Part shown: in pieces, positions 25,341-35,202 of the stretch
How the letters are laid out: each line of letters begins with the position of its first letter
Numbering within the stretch: the first letter of the stretch is position 1
NCBI GenBank assembly: GCA_002683135.1
Contig: NYSS01000011.1
Location: 3,947-41,274, forward strand
DNA from: Planctomycetota bacterium
Lineage (GTDB): Bacteria; Planctomycetota; GCA-002687715
DNA length: 37,328 bases
Direction of reading: 5' to 3'
The notes under the pieces: generated by a model
What the model saw: the letters and a program-made list of their open reading frames with translations, nothing else
What the model was told of the DNA's origin: nothing
Database searches by the model: none
Program-made: the position numbers and the translations under genes

Positions 25341-26045
25341 TCAGTCCTCGAGGACCGACCGAGTCTGTGCGAGGATGTCGTCCACGGGCATTCGATCCGT
25401 GTTACGCACCGCGCGATGGGACCAGCGAATCGAGCCGTTCTCGCCGACGAGAACGAGCGTCGGGTATGCGATGTCCTCGCCGCCGAGTCCGCCGCCCTCG
25501 TGCGTCACGCCAAACGCGCGGATCATCCCCAGCTTCTCGTCGGCCATGAAGCGGATCGGTACGTCCGGGAATCTGCTGGACATCTCTCGTGTCTCTGCGC
25601 CGCTCGAAGCGGAGACCGCCCATACGGCAAACGGGAGTTCGCCGGCCTTGGCGTTGAGCTGACCCAGCTCCTTCATGCACATCTGTCACCACTTGCCACG
25701 AAAGAAAACGAGGAGGGTCGCTCGGTCGAAGGCGGTCTCGTCGACCGTGTTGCCCTCTTGATCGGTGGTGACGAATGACGGGATCCGTTCCGGCGCAGCG
25801 AATGCGGGGAATGCCATCAGCACGCAGACCGCCACCCATGCCGTGACGGCGAGAATCGTCAGCACCGTGGCGCTCGCGACCCGGCCGTGAGAACGCGTCC
25901 GCATGAGCGAGGCCCAGGAGACGGGAGCCGCCAGCCCCATGAGGCCCATGGCCGCCCACGGGGTGCGGGCCTCGGCCCCCCAGATTCCCCACAGCAGCAT
26001 CCACGTGGCGCCGATGCCGAAGGCGAGCCACGCGAGCCGGGTCAT
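25341..26045 (-). CDS. Candidate selenoprotein: membrane-anchored peroxiredoxin-like protein (in-frame UGA as Sec120)
   Basis: Reading through one UGA (25688-25686) gives a 234-residue protein. Residues 4-22, about 31-48 and 57-84 are hydrophobic, so a membrane anchor precedes an extracytoplasmic thioredoxin-fold domain (86-234). The UGA falls in FFRGKW-U-Q-M-C-M-KEL, where peroxiredoxin-like/AhpC-TSA proteins have FFRG-W-C-x-x-C, so U120 replaces the first active cysteine and C123 is the second. Downstream homology continues in the same frame (FAVWAVSASS, FMADEKLGMIRAFGV, and IAYPTLVLVGENGSI with the expected cis-Pro). A SECIS-like hairpin follows the UGA. Its ATG overlaps the stop of the DUF2058 gene. 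Without recoding it would be a membrane stub of 119 residues. A nonsense mutation is the alternative, but its exact position makes that unlikely. Confidence 0.85.
25656..25670 (-). promoter_or_regulatory. Bacterial SECIS-like hairpin after the in-frame UGA
   Basis: In the mRNA, the sequence 16-30 nt after the UGA reads GAGCUG-GGU-CAGCUC. This is a perfect 6-bp stem with a 3-nt loop that begins GG. Known bacterial SECIS elements place a stem of at least 4 bp so that the loop lies about 16-37 nt after UGA with a G in the first two loop positions; here the loop starts 22 nt after it. It would recruit SelB with Sec-tRNA to the ribosome. Confidence 0.7.
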
Positions 26046-26440
26046 CGGAGGGCGACCCAGAAGAGAATGGCCGTCGGGTCCAACTCGTCGACGGCGACGG
26101 CGGTCTCATCCGAGATGATCATGAGGTCGTCGCCAGCGGCCGCGATGGCCGATTGACCCGATTCCAGGCGCTTCGCCAGGTCATCGTTGACCTCGAGATA
26201 GGGGACCTTTCCGTCCCGCGTGACGTAGTGCCAGTGGCGGCGTCCCCCGATGCCCTGCCGGGACCCGCGTTCTGTGATCAGGTCGCGGACCTTGGCGGCG
26301 TCATCCGCGCTGACTTCCTTTTGGATCTTGTGGCGCTCTATCAGTTGATCGCGATCGCCCCGCTCGCGCGGTTTGCTGCGCGCGAGTTCCCGGTCACTGA
26401 TCAGCCCGGCCTTGTTCAGAGCGTCGCCCATGTTGCCCAT
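26042..26440 (-). CDS. DUF2058 family protein (YaiL/YeaL-like)
   Basis: The protein has 132 residues. It resembles the DUF2058 family of small proteins described as nucleoprotein- or polynucleotide-associated. It starts with ALNKAGLISDRELARSK, has a charged middle, then RHWHYVTRDGKVPYLEVNDDLAKRLESGQSAIA and a C-terminal half that matches the family's VDKLTQAQLINGRLAI-type segment. The start could be the ATG at 26440 or at 26431. No enzymatic residues are known for the family. It is translated into the candidate selenoprotein through an ATGA overlap. The ssrA hairpin ends about 16 bases upstream of the earlier start, so its promoter must overlap the tmRNA 3' region or transcription may run on from ssrA. 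Confidence 0.75.
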   Translation of the reverse strand: MGNMGDALNKAGLISDRELARSKPRERGDRDQLIERHKIQKEVSADDAAKVRDLITERGSRQGIGGRRHWHYVTRDGKVPYLEVNDDLAKRLESGQSAIAAAGDDLMIISDETAVAVDELDPTAILFWVALR

Positions 26441-26455
26441 GGGGTGAGAGTAGCA

Positions 26456-26494
26456 GGGACCGCGGAGCAGGGCTGCGCCCCGCTCCGCGGTCCC
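26456..26494 (-). terminator. Strong hairpin just after the tmRNA 3' end
   Basis: A perfect 13-bp inverted repeat, GGGACCGCGGAGC at 26456-26468 and GCTCCGCGGTCCC at 26482-26494, encloses a 13-base loop. It begins 2 bases after the tmRNA discriminator base. No T-tract follows on the minus strand, so it could be a terminator of imperfect type or a 3' processing or stabilising structure for the tmRNA precursor. Confidence 0.5.
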
Positions 26495-26495
26495 A

Positions 26496-26845
26496 TGGAG
26501 GCGGGGGGAATCGAACCCCCGTCCCGTAGCCCCTTGGCATGAACATCTACGTGCGTAGTCGGTCTATGATTTCTCGTTCTGTTCCGCTCCAACCGACAGG
26601 ATCGGATCAGAACCAGTCTGTTCGATTCTCGCTCGCCTCGTCACAGACGGGAGTGCGCGAGCCAGTCCGCAAATTGGTCGCCTTCGAAGACCCGCGGACA
26701 GGGTCAACGTCGGCGCGCGACAATTAAGCCGCGAGAGCGAAGTTGCTGTTGGCAACTAAAATGCCCACGGTGTTTTGAGAGGCCTCCGTGGAACCTCTGC
26801 ACGCCACCCATGTCTCGGTCGACCCGGTCGATGCCTGTCGCCCCC
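26496..26845 (-). ncRNA. ssrA: Transfer-messenger RNA (tmRNA)
   Basis: The RNA has about 350 nt before CCA addition, and CCA is not encoded. The tRNA-like end is clear: the 5' strand GGGGGCG pairs with the 3' strand CGCCUCC, including the G3-U70 wobble that AlaRS needs, with discriminator A. The T-arm is GGGGG-UUCGAUU-CCCCC and the shortened D-arm carries CAUCGACCGGG. Pseudoknot 1 can form between CCACGG and CCGUGG before the resume codon. The tag frame starts at GCC 26753. tmRNA with SmpB rescues stalled ribosomes and marks the nascent chain for proteolysis. smpB lies 49 bases upstream on the same strand. Confidence 0.93.
26724..26753 (-). other. tmRNA proteolysis-tag reading frame
   Basis: The resume codon GCC follows UUUUAGUU. 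The frame reads ANSNFALAA and stops at UAA, so tagged proteins end in AANSNFALAA, counting the alanine from charged tmRNA. The ALAA end is the usual ClpXP/ClpAP degron. The SNF part differs from the DENY of enteric tags. Confidence 0.9.
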
Positions 26846-26894
26846 GAGACAGGCTTGATGCCTGCCGTTTGTCAAAGAGCCCCCCGAGTATACG

Positions 26895-27392
26895 TCAAGG
26901 TGCTCCATCCCCACGGATCGTCCGGGAGATCTCTCGCTCTGCGTCCCTTTGCGATTCCCGGTCGCGCTTGTCGTGCCGCTTCTTTCCGACGGCCAGCGCG
27001 AGTAACACCTTGGCGACGCCTCGATCGTTGAAGTGGACCTGGAGCGGAACGAGGGTGCGGCCGGCGATCTGGACCGCGCGGGCGAGCTTCTTGATCTGTC
27101 GCCGGTGGAGGAGGAGCTTGCGACGTCGGTCGGGGTCGTGGTTCGTCCAGCTGGCCGCCCCGTACTCCGGGATATGGGCGCCGAGCAGCCACACCTCGTC
27201 TTTGTCTATCCGTGCGTACGCTTGCCGGATCGACGCCTGGCCACCGCGGAGGCTCTTGACTTCGGTGCCGACGAGCACGATCCCGGCCTCCACCGTCTCC
27301 TCTACGTTGTAGTCATGCCTCGCGCGGCGGTTACGCGCGACGACCTTGAGGTCGGGGTCGACCGGCTTCTCTTTTTTCTTGCCCTTATCCAC
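26895..27392 (-). CDS. smpB: SsrA-binding protein SmpB
   Basis: The 165-residue protein has the normal SmpB length. It binds the tRNA-like part of tmRNA, takes the place of the missing anticodon arm in the ribosome A site, and is required for trans-translation. Family marks are NRRARHDYNVEETVEAGIVL, GTEVKSLRGGQASIRQAY, the WLLGAHIPEY segment, the RKLLLHRRQIKKL helix, GRTLVPLQVHF and a basic C-terminal tail (GKKRHDKRDRESQRDAEREI). The start is GTG at 27392 with no clear ribosome site. The ssrA gene is directly downstream on the same strand, the classical pairing. It is divergent from the secreted propeller gene at 27536. Confidence 0.96.
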   Translation of the reverse strand: MDKGKKKEKPVDPDLKVVARNRRARHDYNVEETVEAGIVLVGTEVKSLRGGQASIRQAYARIDKDEVWLLGAHIPEYGAASWTNHDPDRRRKLLLHRRQIKKLARAVQIAGRTLVPLQVHFNDRGVAKVLLALAVGKKRHDKRDRESQRDAEREISRTIRGDGAP

Positions 27393-27470
27393 GTGACACG
27401 GAGGTTATCCGACTTGTCGTGGGTGACGAACCCCTCCGTCCGCCAAGTATTTCGGGGTTCTGGGGATGTT

Positions 27471-27499
27471 TTGACCAGGGAGGCCGCGTGGCTCACAAT
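27471..27499 (+). promoter_or_regulatory. Predicted sigma-70-type promoter for the secreted propeller gene
   Basis: TTGACC at 27471 and CACAAT ending at 27499 are separated by 17 bases and lie 37 bases before the ATG at 27536. The -35 box has five of six consensus bases and the -10 box four of six. Confidence 0.45.
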
Positions 27500-27535
27500 G
27501 GATGGGCCTCGGTAGGTACTTTGAGAGGTCTTCCC

Positions 27536-28810
27536 ATGCGCCGCACTCTCGCCTTTATCGTGCTCTTCGCTGCGTCCTTGTCGGCCCAGCCGGCGCTCCC
27601 GATTCCGGGCGGTGCCGTCGTGTGGACGGATACGGCTCCGAACTCGGCGAACATGTATGACCCTGCCACGGGGCTGACTACCGTCCTGGATGCGTCGCCT
27701 ACGCTGATCTGGCCGGCGGGCATCCTCGTCACGCGTCAGCGTGACGTCGTCTTTGCAGACTTCAATGGGTTGACCCTCACGCGGGTTGATGTGCTCGGGA
27801 ACGTGAGCGCGGCTGGCCTCGTGACCAATACACCCAACCGCATCGCGCAGGATCACAACGGGGACTTCATTGTCGCCGGCTACGCAACGGGATCTTGGGG
27901 CGGGACAGGCGGCGGCTCGCCTTCTTCCTTGCTACGCGTCGACTCGACGGGGGCCTGGACCTACATCGCGACGCTCGCCGGGAACCCGTTCAGCGTCATG
28001 GTGGAGCCGACCGGGATCTACGGTTTCGGCGACTATGTGGTGACGTTGCCACTCCAAGGGGAACTGCAACGGATCGATTCAGGTGGCTTGATCACGAGTA
28101 TCGCGTCAGGGATCAGCGGTGGCCCTGTGGGGGTCACCAATTTCCCCAACGGCGACTACGCCGTGGCGCTCTCGTCCTTCGATTCGATCGTTCGTATTCC
28201 TCGCAATGGTGGCGCCGTGACGACCTGGGTCCCGTCGGGGGTGCTGGGTAATATCAAGGATCTGCTCCCCGATGGCGAGGGCGGGTTCTATGTCACGGAA
28301 GCGGGCGGCACGATGGGCTCCCGGTTGATGCATGTGGACCCGGTCGGCGCCGTCACGCAGGTCCTGGGCAATTCTGCGTTCGGGATACTGCAGGCCGCGG
28401 CGATCGCGCCGAACTTCATACCGCCCCCGACCAACCCGGGCACAGGTCTGGCGGGTCTGTTCGGTCTCGCCATCGCCATGCCACAGTCGCCCAACGCCCA
28501 ATACCTGGCCTGCGCATCGGATTCCGTCTTTCCAGGGCTCGGGTTGTCCGCGGGCGATCCTCGGAGGTCGCCTCTTAATCCGACGCCGTTTTTCCTGCAG
28601 TCGTTCGGGGTCGGTTTCCCCGGCATTACGGCGAACTGGGGCGGTACGCTGGATGGGTCCGGGAACGGTGCTGTGCTCATGAACCTGACTCCGTTCCCTG
28701 CGGGCGCCTTCGCCAACATCCGCGTGTACCTGCAGGTCGCGCTGATCGATCCGACCGCCCCGTCCAATGTCGCCCGGCTATCCGACCCACTGACGCTCCT
28801 CTTCAACTGA
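27536..28810 (+). CDS. Secreted beta-propeller (NHL-like) protein with planctomycete-type C-terminal module
   Basis: The protein has 424 residues from the ATG at 27536, with AGAGG about 9 bases upstream. This start begins a clean signal peptide (MRRTLAFIVLFAASLSA then QPAL); the open frame further upstream lacks one. Residues about 25-320 repeat a propeller pattern (GGAVVWTDTAP, GILVTRQRDVVFADFNG, NRIAQDHNGDFIVAGY, GVTNFPNGDYAVALSSFDS, LPDGEGGFYVTEAGG). The last 100 residues form a separate beta module (FLQSFGVGFPGITANWGG through VARLSDPLTLLFN) of a kind often seen at the ends of planctomycete secreted proteins. It is extracellular or periplasmic, and its binding partner is unknown. The sulfotransferase gene follows 12 bases later, so the two may be co-transcribed. 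Confidence 0.8.
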   Translation: MRRTLAFIVLFAASLSAQPALPIPGGAVVWTDTAPNSANMYDPATGLTTVLDASPTLIWPAGILVTRQRDVVFADFNGLTLTRVDVLGNVSAAGLVTNTPNRIAQDHNGDFIVAGYATGSWGGTGGGSPSSLLRVDSTGAWTYIATLAGNPFSVMVEPTGIYGFGDYVVTLPLQGELQRIDSGGLITSIASGISGGPVGVTNFPNGDYAVALSSFDSIVRIPRNGGAVTTWVPSGVLGNIKDLLPDGEGGFYVTEAGGTMGSRLMHVDPVGAVTQVLGNSAFGILQAAAIAPNFIPPPTNPGTGLAGLFGLAIAMPQSPNAQYLACASDSVFPGLGLSAGDPRRSPLNPTPFFLQSFGVGFPGITANWGGTLDGSGNGAVLMNLTPFPAGAFANIRVYLQVALIDPTAPSNVARLSDPLTLLFN

Positions 28811-28822
28811 ATCCTGTAGCGC

Positions 28823-29608
28823 ATGAGTCAGCCCTTCTTCGTGGTTGGCATGGGTCGATCCGGGTCCAGCTACCTGCGCCATCTCCTCAACCGCCACCCG
28901 CAGGTCGCGTTGACCAATGAATCACACATCCTCGACGTCTTGTCGGGCCTGGTGGATGTCTACATGGTGCCCGTCGGCGATCGGGACGACCGCCTTGAGA
29001 TCATGGGTGTCATCAACCCGGATTACGGGCCGGTCATCCTGAGCCTGTTCCGCAAGCACGTGGGGAAGTTCCTCGACGCCTTCTACAAGGAGTGCTTCCC
29101 GGACAAGGACTTCACGCACTGGGGAGACAAGCTCCCCTCTGTCACCGCGGTCGGTCAGTTCCTTGACTTCTATCCGCACACCCGGTTCGTGATGCTCGTT
29201 CGCGATCCCCGCGACGTCGTCTGCTCGTTCATGGGGTTCGAGAAGCAGCGGTACGGAGACGAGACCTCTCGGTCGGAGTTGTTCACCGCGGAGTACCAGG
29301 CGCGGCGGTGGACCGAGGTCTACTCCGGCCTGCTCGAGCGCATCGGCAGCCACCACCTCGTCAAGTACGAGGCGTTCGTGGACGATCCCGAGACGACCAT
29401 TCGAGGCATCTTTGACTATCTCGAGCTCCCGCACACAGCGGCGGTCTTCGAGGACATCGAGATGACCGAGTTTCACGCCGGTCAGCGTACGGCTTCGAAG
29501 TCCAAGAGCACGGTCGGTCGTTGGCGGACCGAGTTGAGCGCGGAGGATCTGGCCGTGGTCCAGACGCACTGCGGCGAGTTGATGCAGACCTTCGGGTACC
29601 TGGCGTGA
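28823..29608 (+). CDS. PAPS-dependent sulfotransferase family protein
   Basis: The protein has 261 residues. It is a sulfotransferase of the type that transfers the sulfuryl group of PAPS to a hydroxyl or amine. The 5'-phosphosulfate loop is GMGRSGSSYLRHLL at residues 9-22, and the 3'-phosphate site is FVMLVRDPRDVVCSF near 127-141. The RTASKSKSTVGRW segment near the C-terminus matches the usual region that closes on the nucleotide. Substrate residues cannot be inferred. It begins 12 bases after the propeller gene. Sulfation of surface polysaccharide or lipid is a plausible role, given the glycosyltransferases elsewhere in the window, but they are not adjacent. Confidence 0.88.
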   Translation: MSQPFFVVGMGRSGSSYLRHLLNRHPQVALTNESHILDVLSGLVDVYMVPVGDRDDRLEIMGVINPDYGPVILSLFRKHVGKFLDAFYKECFPDKDFTHWGDKLPSVTAVGQFLDFYPHTRFVMLVRDPRDVVCSFMGFEKQRYGDETSRSELFTAEYQARRWTEVYSGLLERIGSHHLVKYEAFVDDPETTIRGIFDYLELPHTAAVFEDIEMTEFHAGQRTASKSKSTVGRWRTELSAEDLAVVQTHCGELMQTFGYLA

Positions 29609-29726
29609 CGATGACGGGGCTTGCTGACTTGCCCCACCGAGCTCGTGGATGCTGCTTGTCCTGTTGAACGGCCCGCTCTGGGTGGTCGCCAAGTTGCTTC
29701 GCTGGAGGGCGTCTTGAGCGCATGGG

Positions 29727-29761
29727 GCAAAAAGAAAGCCCGCGTCGATTGATCGCGGGCT
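29727..29761 (-). terminator. Rho-independent terminator after tRNA-Leu
   Basis: On the minus strand, an 8-bp stem AGCCCGCG / CGCGGGCT (29761-29754 and 29744-29737) with a 9-base loop is followed by TTCTTTTTG. It starts 2 bases past the tRNA 3' end, the classical position for a single-tRNA unit. Confidence 0.85.
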
Positions 29762-29763
29762 GA

Positions 29764-29849
29764 TGCCGAGGGGGGGATTTGAACCCCCACTCCCAATAAA
29801 GGGAACTAGGACCTGAACCTAGCGCGTCTGCCAATTCCGCCACCTCGGC
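29764..29849 (-). tRNA. tRNA-Leu (anticodon CAG)
   Basis: The 86-nt class II tRNA has acceptor stem GCCGAGG/CCUCGGC with discriminator A, and CCA not encoded. The anticodon stem CUAGG/CCUAG holds the loop UUCAGGU, giving CAG, which reads CUG. There is a long variable arm (CCC-UUUAUU-GGG core) and a T-arm GGGGG-UUCAAAU-CCCCC. It is a lone tRNA gene between a sulfotransferase and a macro-domain gene, with its own terminator. Confidence 0.96.
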
Positions 29850-29922
29850 GATGGAGGTCGACATGATGCCAGCCTCGGAAGGTGAGGACAACCTTCGGGG
29901 CTCGTGCCTGTAACCTCAGGGA

Positions 29923-30545
29923 ATGACGGAACCTCGGGTGGTACTCGCGGCTCAAGACGACACGCTCGCGGCGGCGTGGGAGCGGGCTTTCGCAGGCGTC
30001 GCGAGGGTGACGGTCTATCGAGGATCGATCTTAGATGTCCCGTGTGACGCGGTGGTGAGTCCGGCGAACAGCTTCGGTCTCATGCAGGGCGGTGTCGATG
30101 CGGTGTACATGTCGCGCTTCGGTCGTCTTGTCGAGGAGCGGCTACAGGAGCGCATCCGTATCCGACATCACGGAGAGCTTCTGGTCGGCACAGCGGAGAT
30201 CGTTCCGACCGGTGACGAAGTGATCCCTTGGCTCATCGCGGCACCGACCATGCGCGTTCCCATGGCGTTGGACCGGTCTGTGAACCCCTATCTCGCCGCC
30301 CGCGCCGCGCTGCTTCTCGTCTTGAAGGGCAGGATGCCGTATGGCGACCAGGCGGGGCACCCCGTGTCCGATCACGTGAAGACGCTCGCGTTCCCTGGGC
30401 TCGGCACCGGCACCGGGGGCGTCAGCCCCGACGTGTGCGCGTGGCAGGTGCGTGCGGCCCTCGATGGTGTCAGGGGTGGTGGCGCTCCGATGCCGGGGAG
30501 CCATGCTGAGGCGTTGGAGGCACACCGCCGGCTCTGCGACTCGCG

Positions 30546-30555
<10 letters not shown>
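29923..30555 (+). CDS. Macro-domain protein
   Basis: The protein has 210 residues. It is a macro domain with an ADP-ribose-binding-like loop, ILDVPCDAVVSPANSFGLMQGGVDAVY near residues 36-62. It continues with GELLVGTAEIVPTG, IPWLIAAPTMRVPM and the second loop FPGLGTGTGGVSP. Macro domains bind or hydrolyse ADP-ribose, O-acetyl-ADP-ribose or related nucleotides. The NSFGLMQGGVD form is the subtype also found in some phage and mobile genomes. No ADP-ribosyltransferase gene is adjacent, so there is no toxin-antitoxin (DarTG-like) context. It ends 10 bases inside the 3' end of the convergent hydrolase gene. Substrate and role are unknown. Confidence 0.85.
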
Positions 30556-33786
<3,231 letters not shown>

Positions 33787-33794
33787 GCGCGTTC

Positions 33795-33818
33795 ATTGAT
33801 CATACTTTCATGATCAAT
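33795..33818. promoter_or_regulatory. Palindromic operator of the ArsR-methyltransferase/ahcY operon
   Basis: The inverted repeat ATTGATCAT - 6 bases - ATGATCAAT has 9-bp perfect arms. It is AT-rich in a GC-rich surround and lies 8 bases before the regulator's start. On the minus strand it contains TATGAT, a good -10 box, so a bound repressor would cover the promoter. The short distance leaves little room for a leader or ribosome site, suggesting a near-leaderless mRNA. Confidence 0.7.
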
Positions 33819-33913
33819 TGAAGGAAGGGGGCGGGCGCGATTTCCCCGGATAGCGCCGGGTGCGCCGAGGTGTTGGTCAGAAACCACTTACGCTGATTTT
33901 CGAGGGGCTCGCG

Positions 33914-35200
33914 TCAGCCTTCGCCGGCCATGAAATCCAGCGCCGGCGGCTCACGCTCGGGCAGCTGGCCGAAGCGGTCCAGGAACGCCTCCACCGTCAT
34001 GTTGGCGGCGGCCGCGAGCTTCTCGAGCCGAGCCGGATCGGCGAAGTCCGAGCCCCGCAGGCGCAGCATGTAGCGTCGCGCCACCCGGTAGCGAACGGAG
34101 TTGATGTCGACGCTGCGGATGCGAGCGCGACCTGTCTCGGGATCGAGCATCTCGGTGAATGGTACGGGGACGAAGTGTCCGCCCTGAATCGAGACCATCG
34201 CAGCGTGACCACCCTGCGAGAGGTACTTGGCCGCGGCGTACCCGAGCTCGCGTGTGTACTCGAGGTCGAATGGGTTGGGGGCCGCGCAGCGCAGTTCGTA
34301 GCCGATGTTCTTGGAGACGACGGTGACGGGCAGCTCGAGGTCGGAGAGGCGGCGGCGTACTTCGTGCTTGAGCAGCGCGCCGATGTCGACTTCCGCGAGG
34401 CGGAGGTGACCGTGATCATCGCGCTCCACGCTGTCCAATCCGGCTAGATCGCTTGGGTCGATCCCGTACACCACGCCTTCCGCGATGATGGCGACTCCGT
34501 CGCGACGGCCACGGGCGAGCCCGGTGATGATGGAGCCCACCAGGGTGTCGGCGATCTCCGCGAGCGGTGTGGGTGTCGCTCCGAACTCTTCAGGGATGAG
34601 GGTCACGGTGGCGCCGGCGGCCTTGCCGATCCCGAGCGCGAGGTGTCCTGTCTTGCGGCCCATGGCGATCAGGAAGTACCACCGGCCTGTGGTCCGCGCA
34701 TCGACCATCAGGTTCTCGACGATCTGGACTCCGACCGAGCGCGCGGTCTGGTAGCCGAAGGTGTCGACGGGCGCCGGCAGGTCGAGGTCGTTGTCGATGG
34801 TCTTCGGCACGTGAACGACGCGCAGCTGGTCGCCCGAACGTTCGGCCAGTCGCATGGACGAGATGGCGGTGTCATCACCGCCGATCGTGATGACCCGGGT
34901 GATCCCCAGCTCTTTCAGCGACGCGAGGGCAGTGTCGAGGAGCTCGTCGCTGCGGGTGGGATTCGCTCGTGACGTGCCCAGCTCCGAGCCGCCCTGGAAG
35001 TGCAGGCGGCTGACCTTGTCGATGTCGAGCGGCGTGATGTGTTCGGTGTCGCCGCGCATGATCCACTCGAACCCGTCGCGAATGCCGAGCACGTCCCAGC
35101 CGGCGATGACGCTTCGTATGGTCGCCGCCGCGATAACGCTGTTGATTCCGGGCGCCGGGCCGCCGCCGACGAGGATGCCAATCCTCTCTTTACCGCTCAT
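33914..35200 (-). CDS. PPi-type 6-phosphofructokinase (PFK family)
   Basis: The protein has 428 residues of the phosphofructokinase A family. It has GGGPAPGINSVI at the N-terminus, GGDD at 107-110, and PKTIDND with K133. Asp at the position after GGD together with Lys in PKTIDND marks pyrophosphate-dependent enzymes, where ATP enzymes have Gly at both. So the predicted reaction is reversible phosphorylation of fructose 6-phosphate by PPi. Further marks are MGRKTGHLA and IPEE. The protein is longer than ATP-PFK (about 320), as PPi enzymes often are. It lies 2 bases after the stop of a second PFK on the same strand. The substrate is assigned by family; donor choice is prediction. Confidence 0.9.
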   Translation of the reverse strand: MSGKERIGILVGGGPAPGINSVIAAATIRSVIAGWDVLGIRDGFEWIMRGDTEHITPLDIDKVSRLHFQGGSELGTSRANPTRSDELLDTALASLKELGITRVITIGGDDTAISSMRLAERSGDQLRVVHVPKTIDNDLDLPAPVDTFGYQTARSVGVQIVENLMVDARTTGRWYFLIAMGRKTGHLALGIGKAAGATVTLIPEEFGATPTPLAEIADTLVGSIITGLARGRRDGVAIIAEGVVYGIDPSDLAGLDSVERDDHGHLRLAEVDIGALLKHEVRRRLSDLELPVTVVSKNIGYELRCAAPNPFDLEYTRELGYAAAKYLSQGGHAAMVSIQGGHFVPVPFTEMLDPETGRARIRSVDINSVRYRVARRYMLRLRGSDFADPARLEKLAAAANMTVEAFLDRFGQLPEREPPALDFMAGEG

Positions 35201-35202
35201 GG

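Noticed and set aside
25686-25688. TGA at this position taken as a true stop, leaving two separate genes or a pseudogene
   Set aside because: The downstream part lacks a ribosome site and starts inside a conserved motif. Both parts share a frame, the TGA falls exactly on a catalytic Cys position, and a SECIS-like hairpin follows.
25341-26045. Genome-wide reassignment of TGA to an amino acid
   Set aside because: Many genes in the window end cleanly at TGA, including tight ATGA overlaps (mnmG/ferredoxin, pnp/membrane protein, ahcY operon), so TGA is a normal stop here.
26802-26809. A 5' end of the tmRNA at 26809 (GGGTGGCG)
   Set aside because: It pairs with the 3' strand only with a bulge or mismatch. 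GGGGGCG at 26845-26839 pairs perfectly with G3-U70 wobble and is followed by a better D-arm.
29649-29717. Small 22-codon frame encoding a hydrophobic, amphipathic peptide
   Set aside because: It has no ribosome site, sits in the gap before the tRNA terminator and cannot be supported from one sequence.
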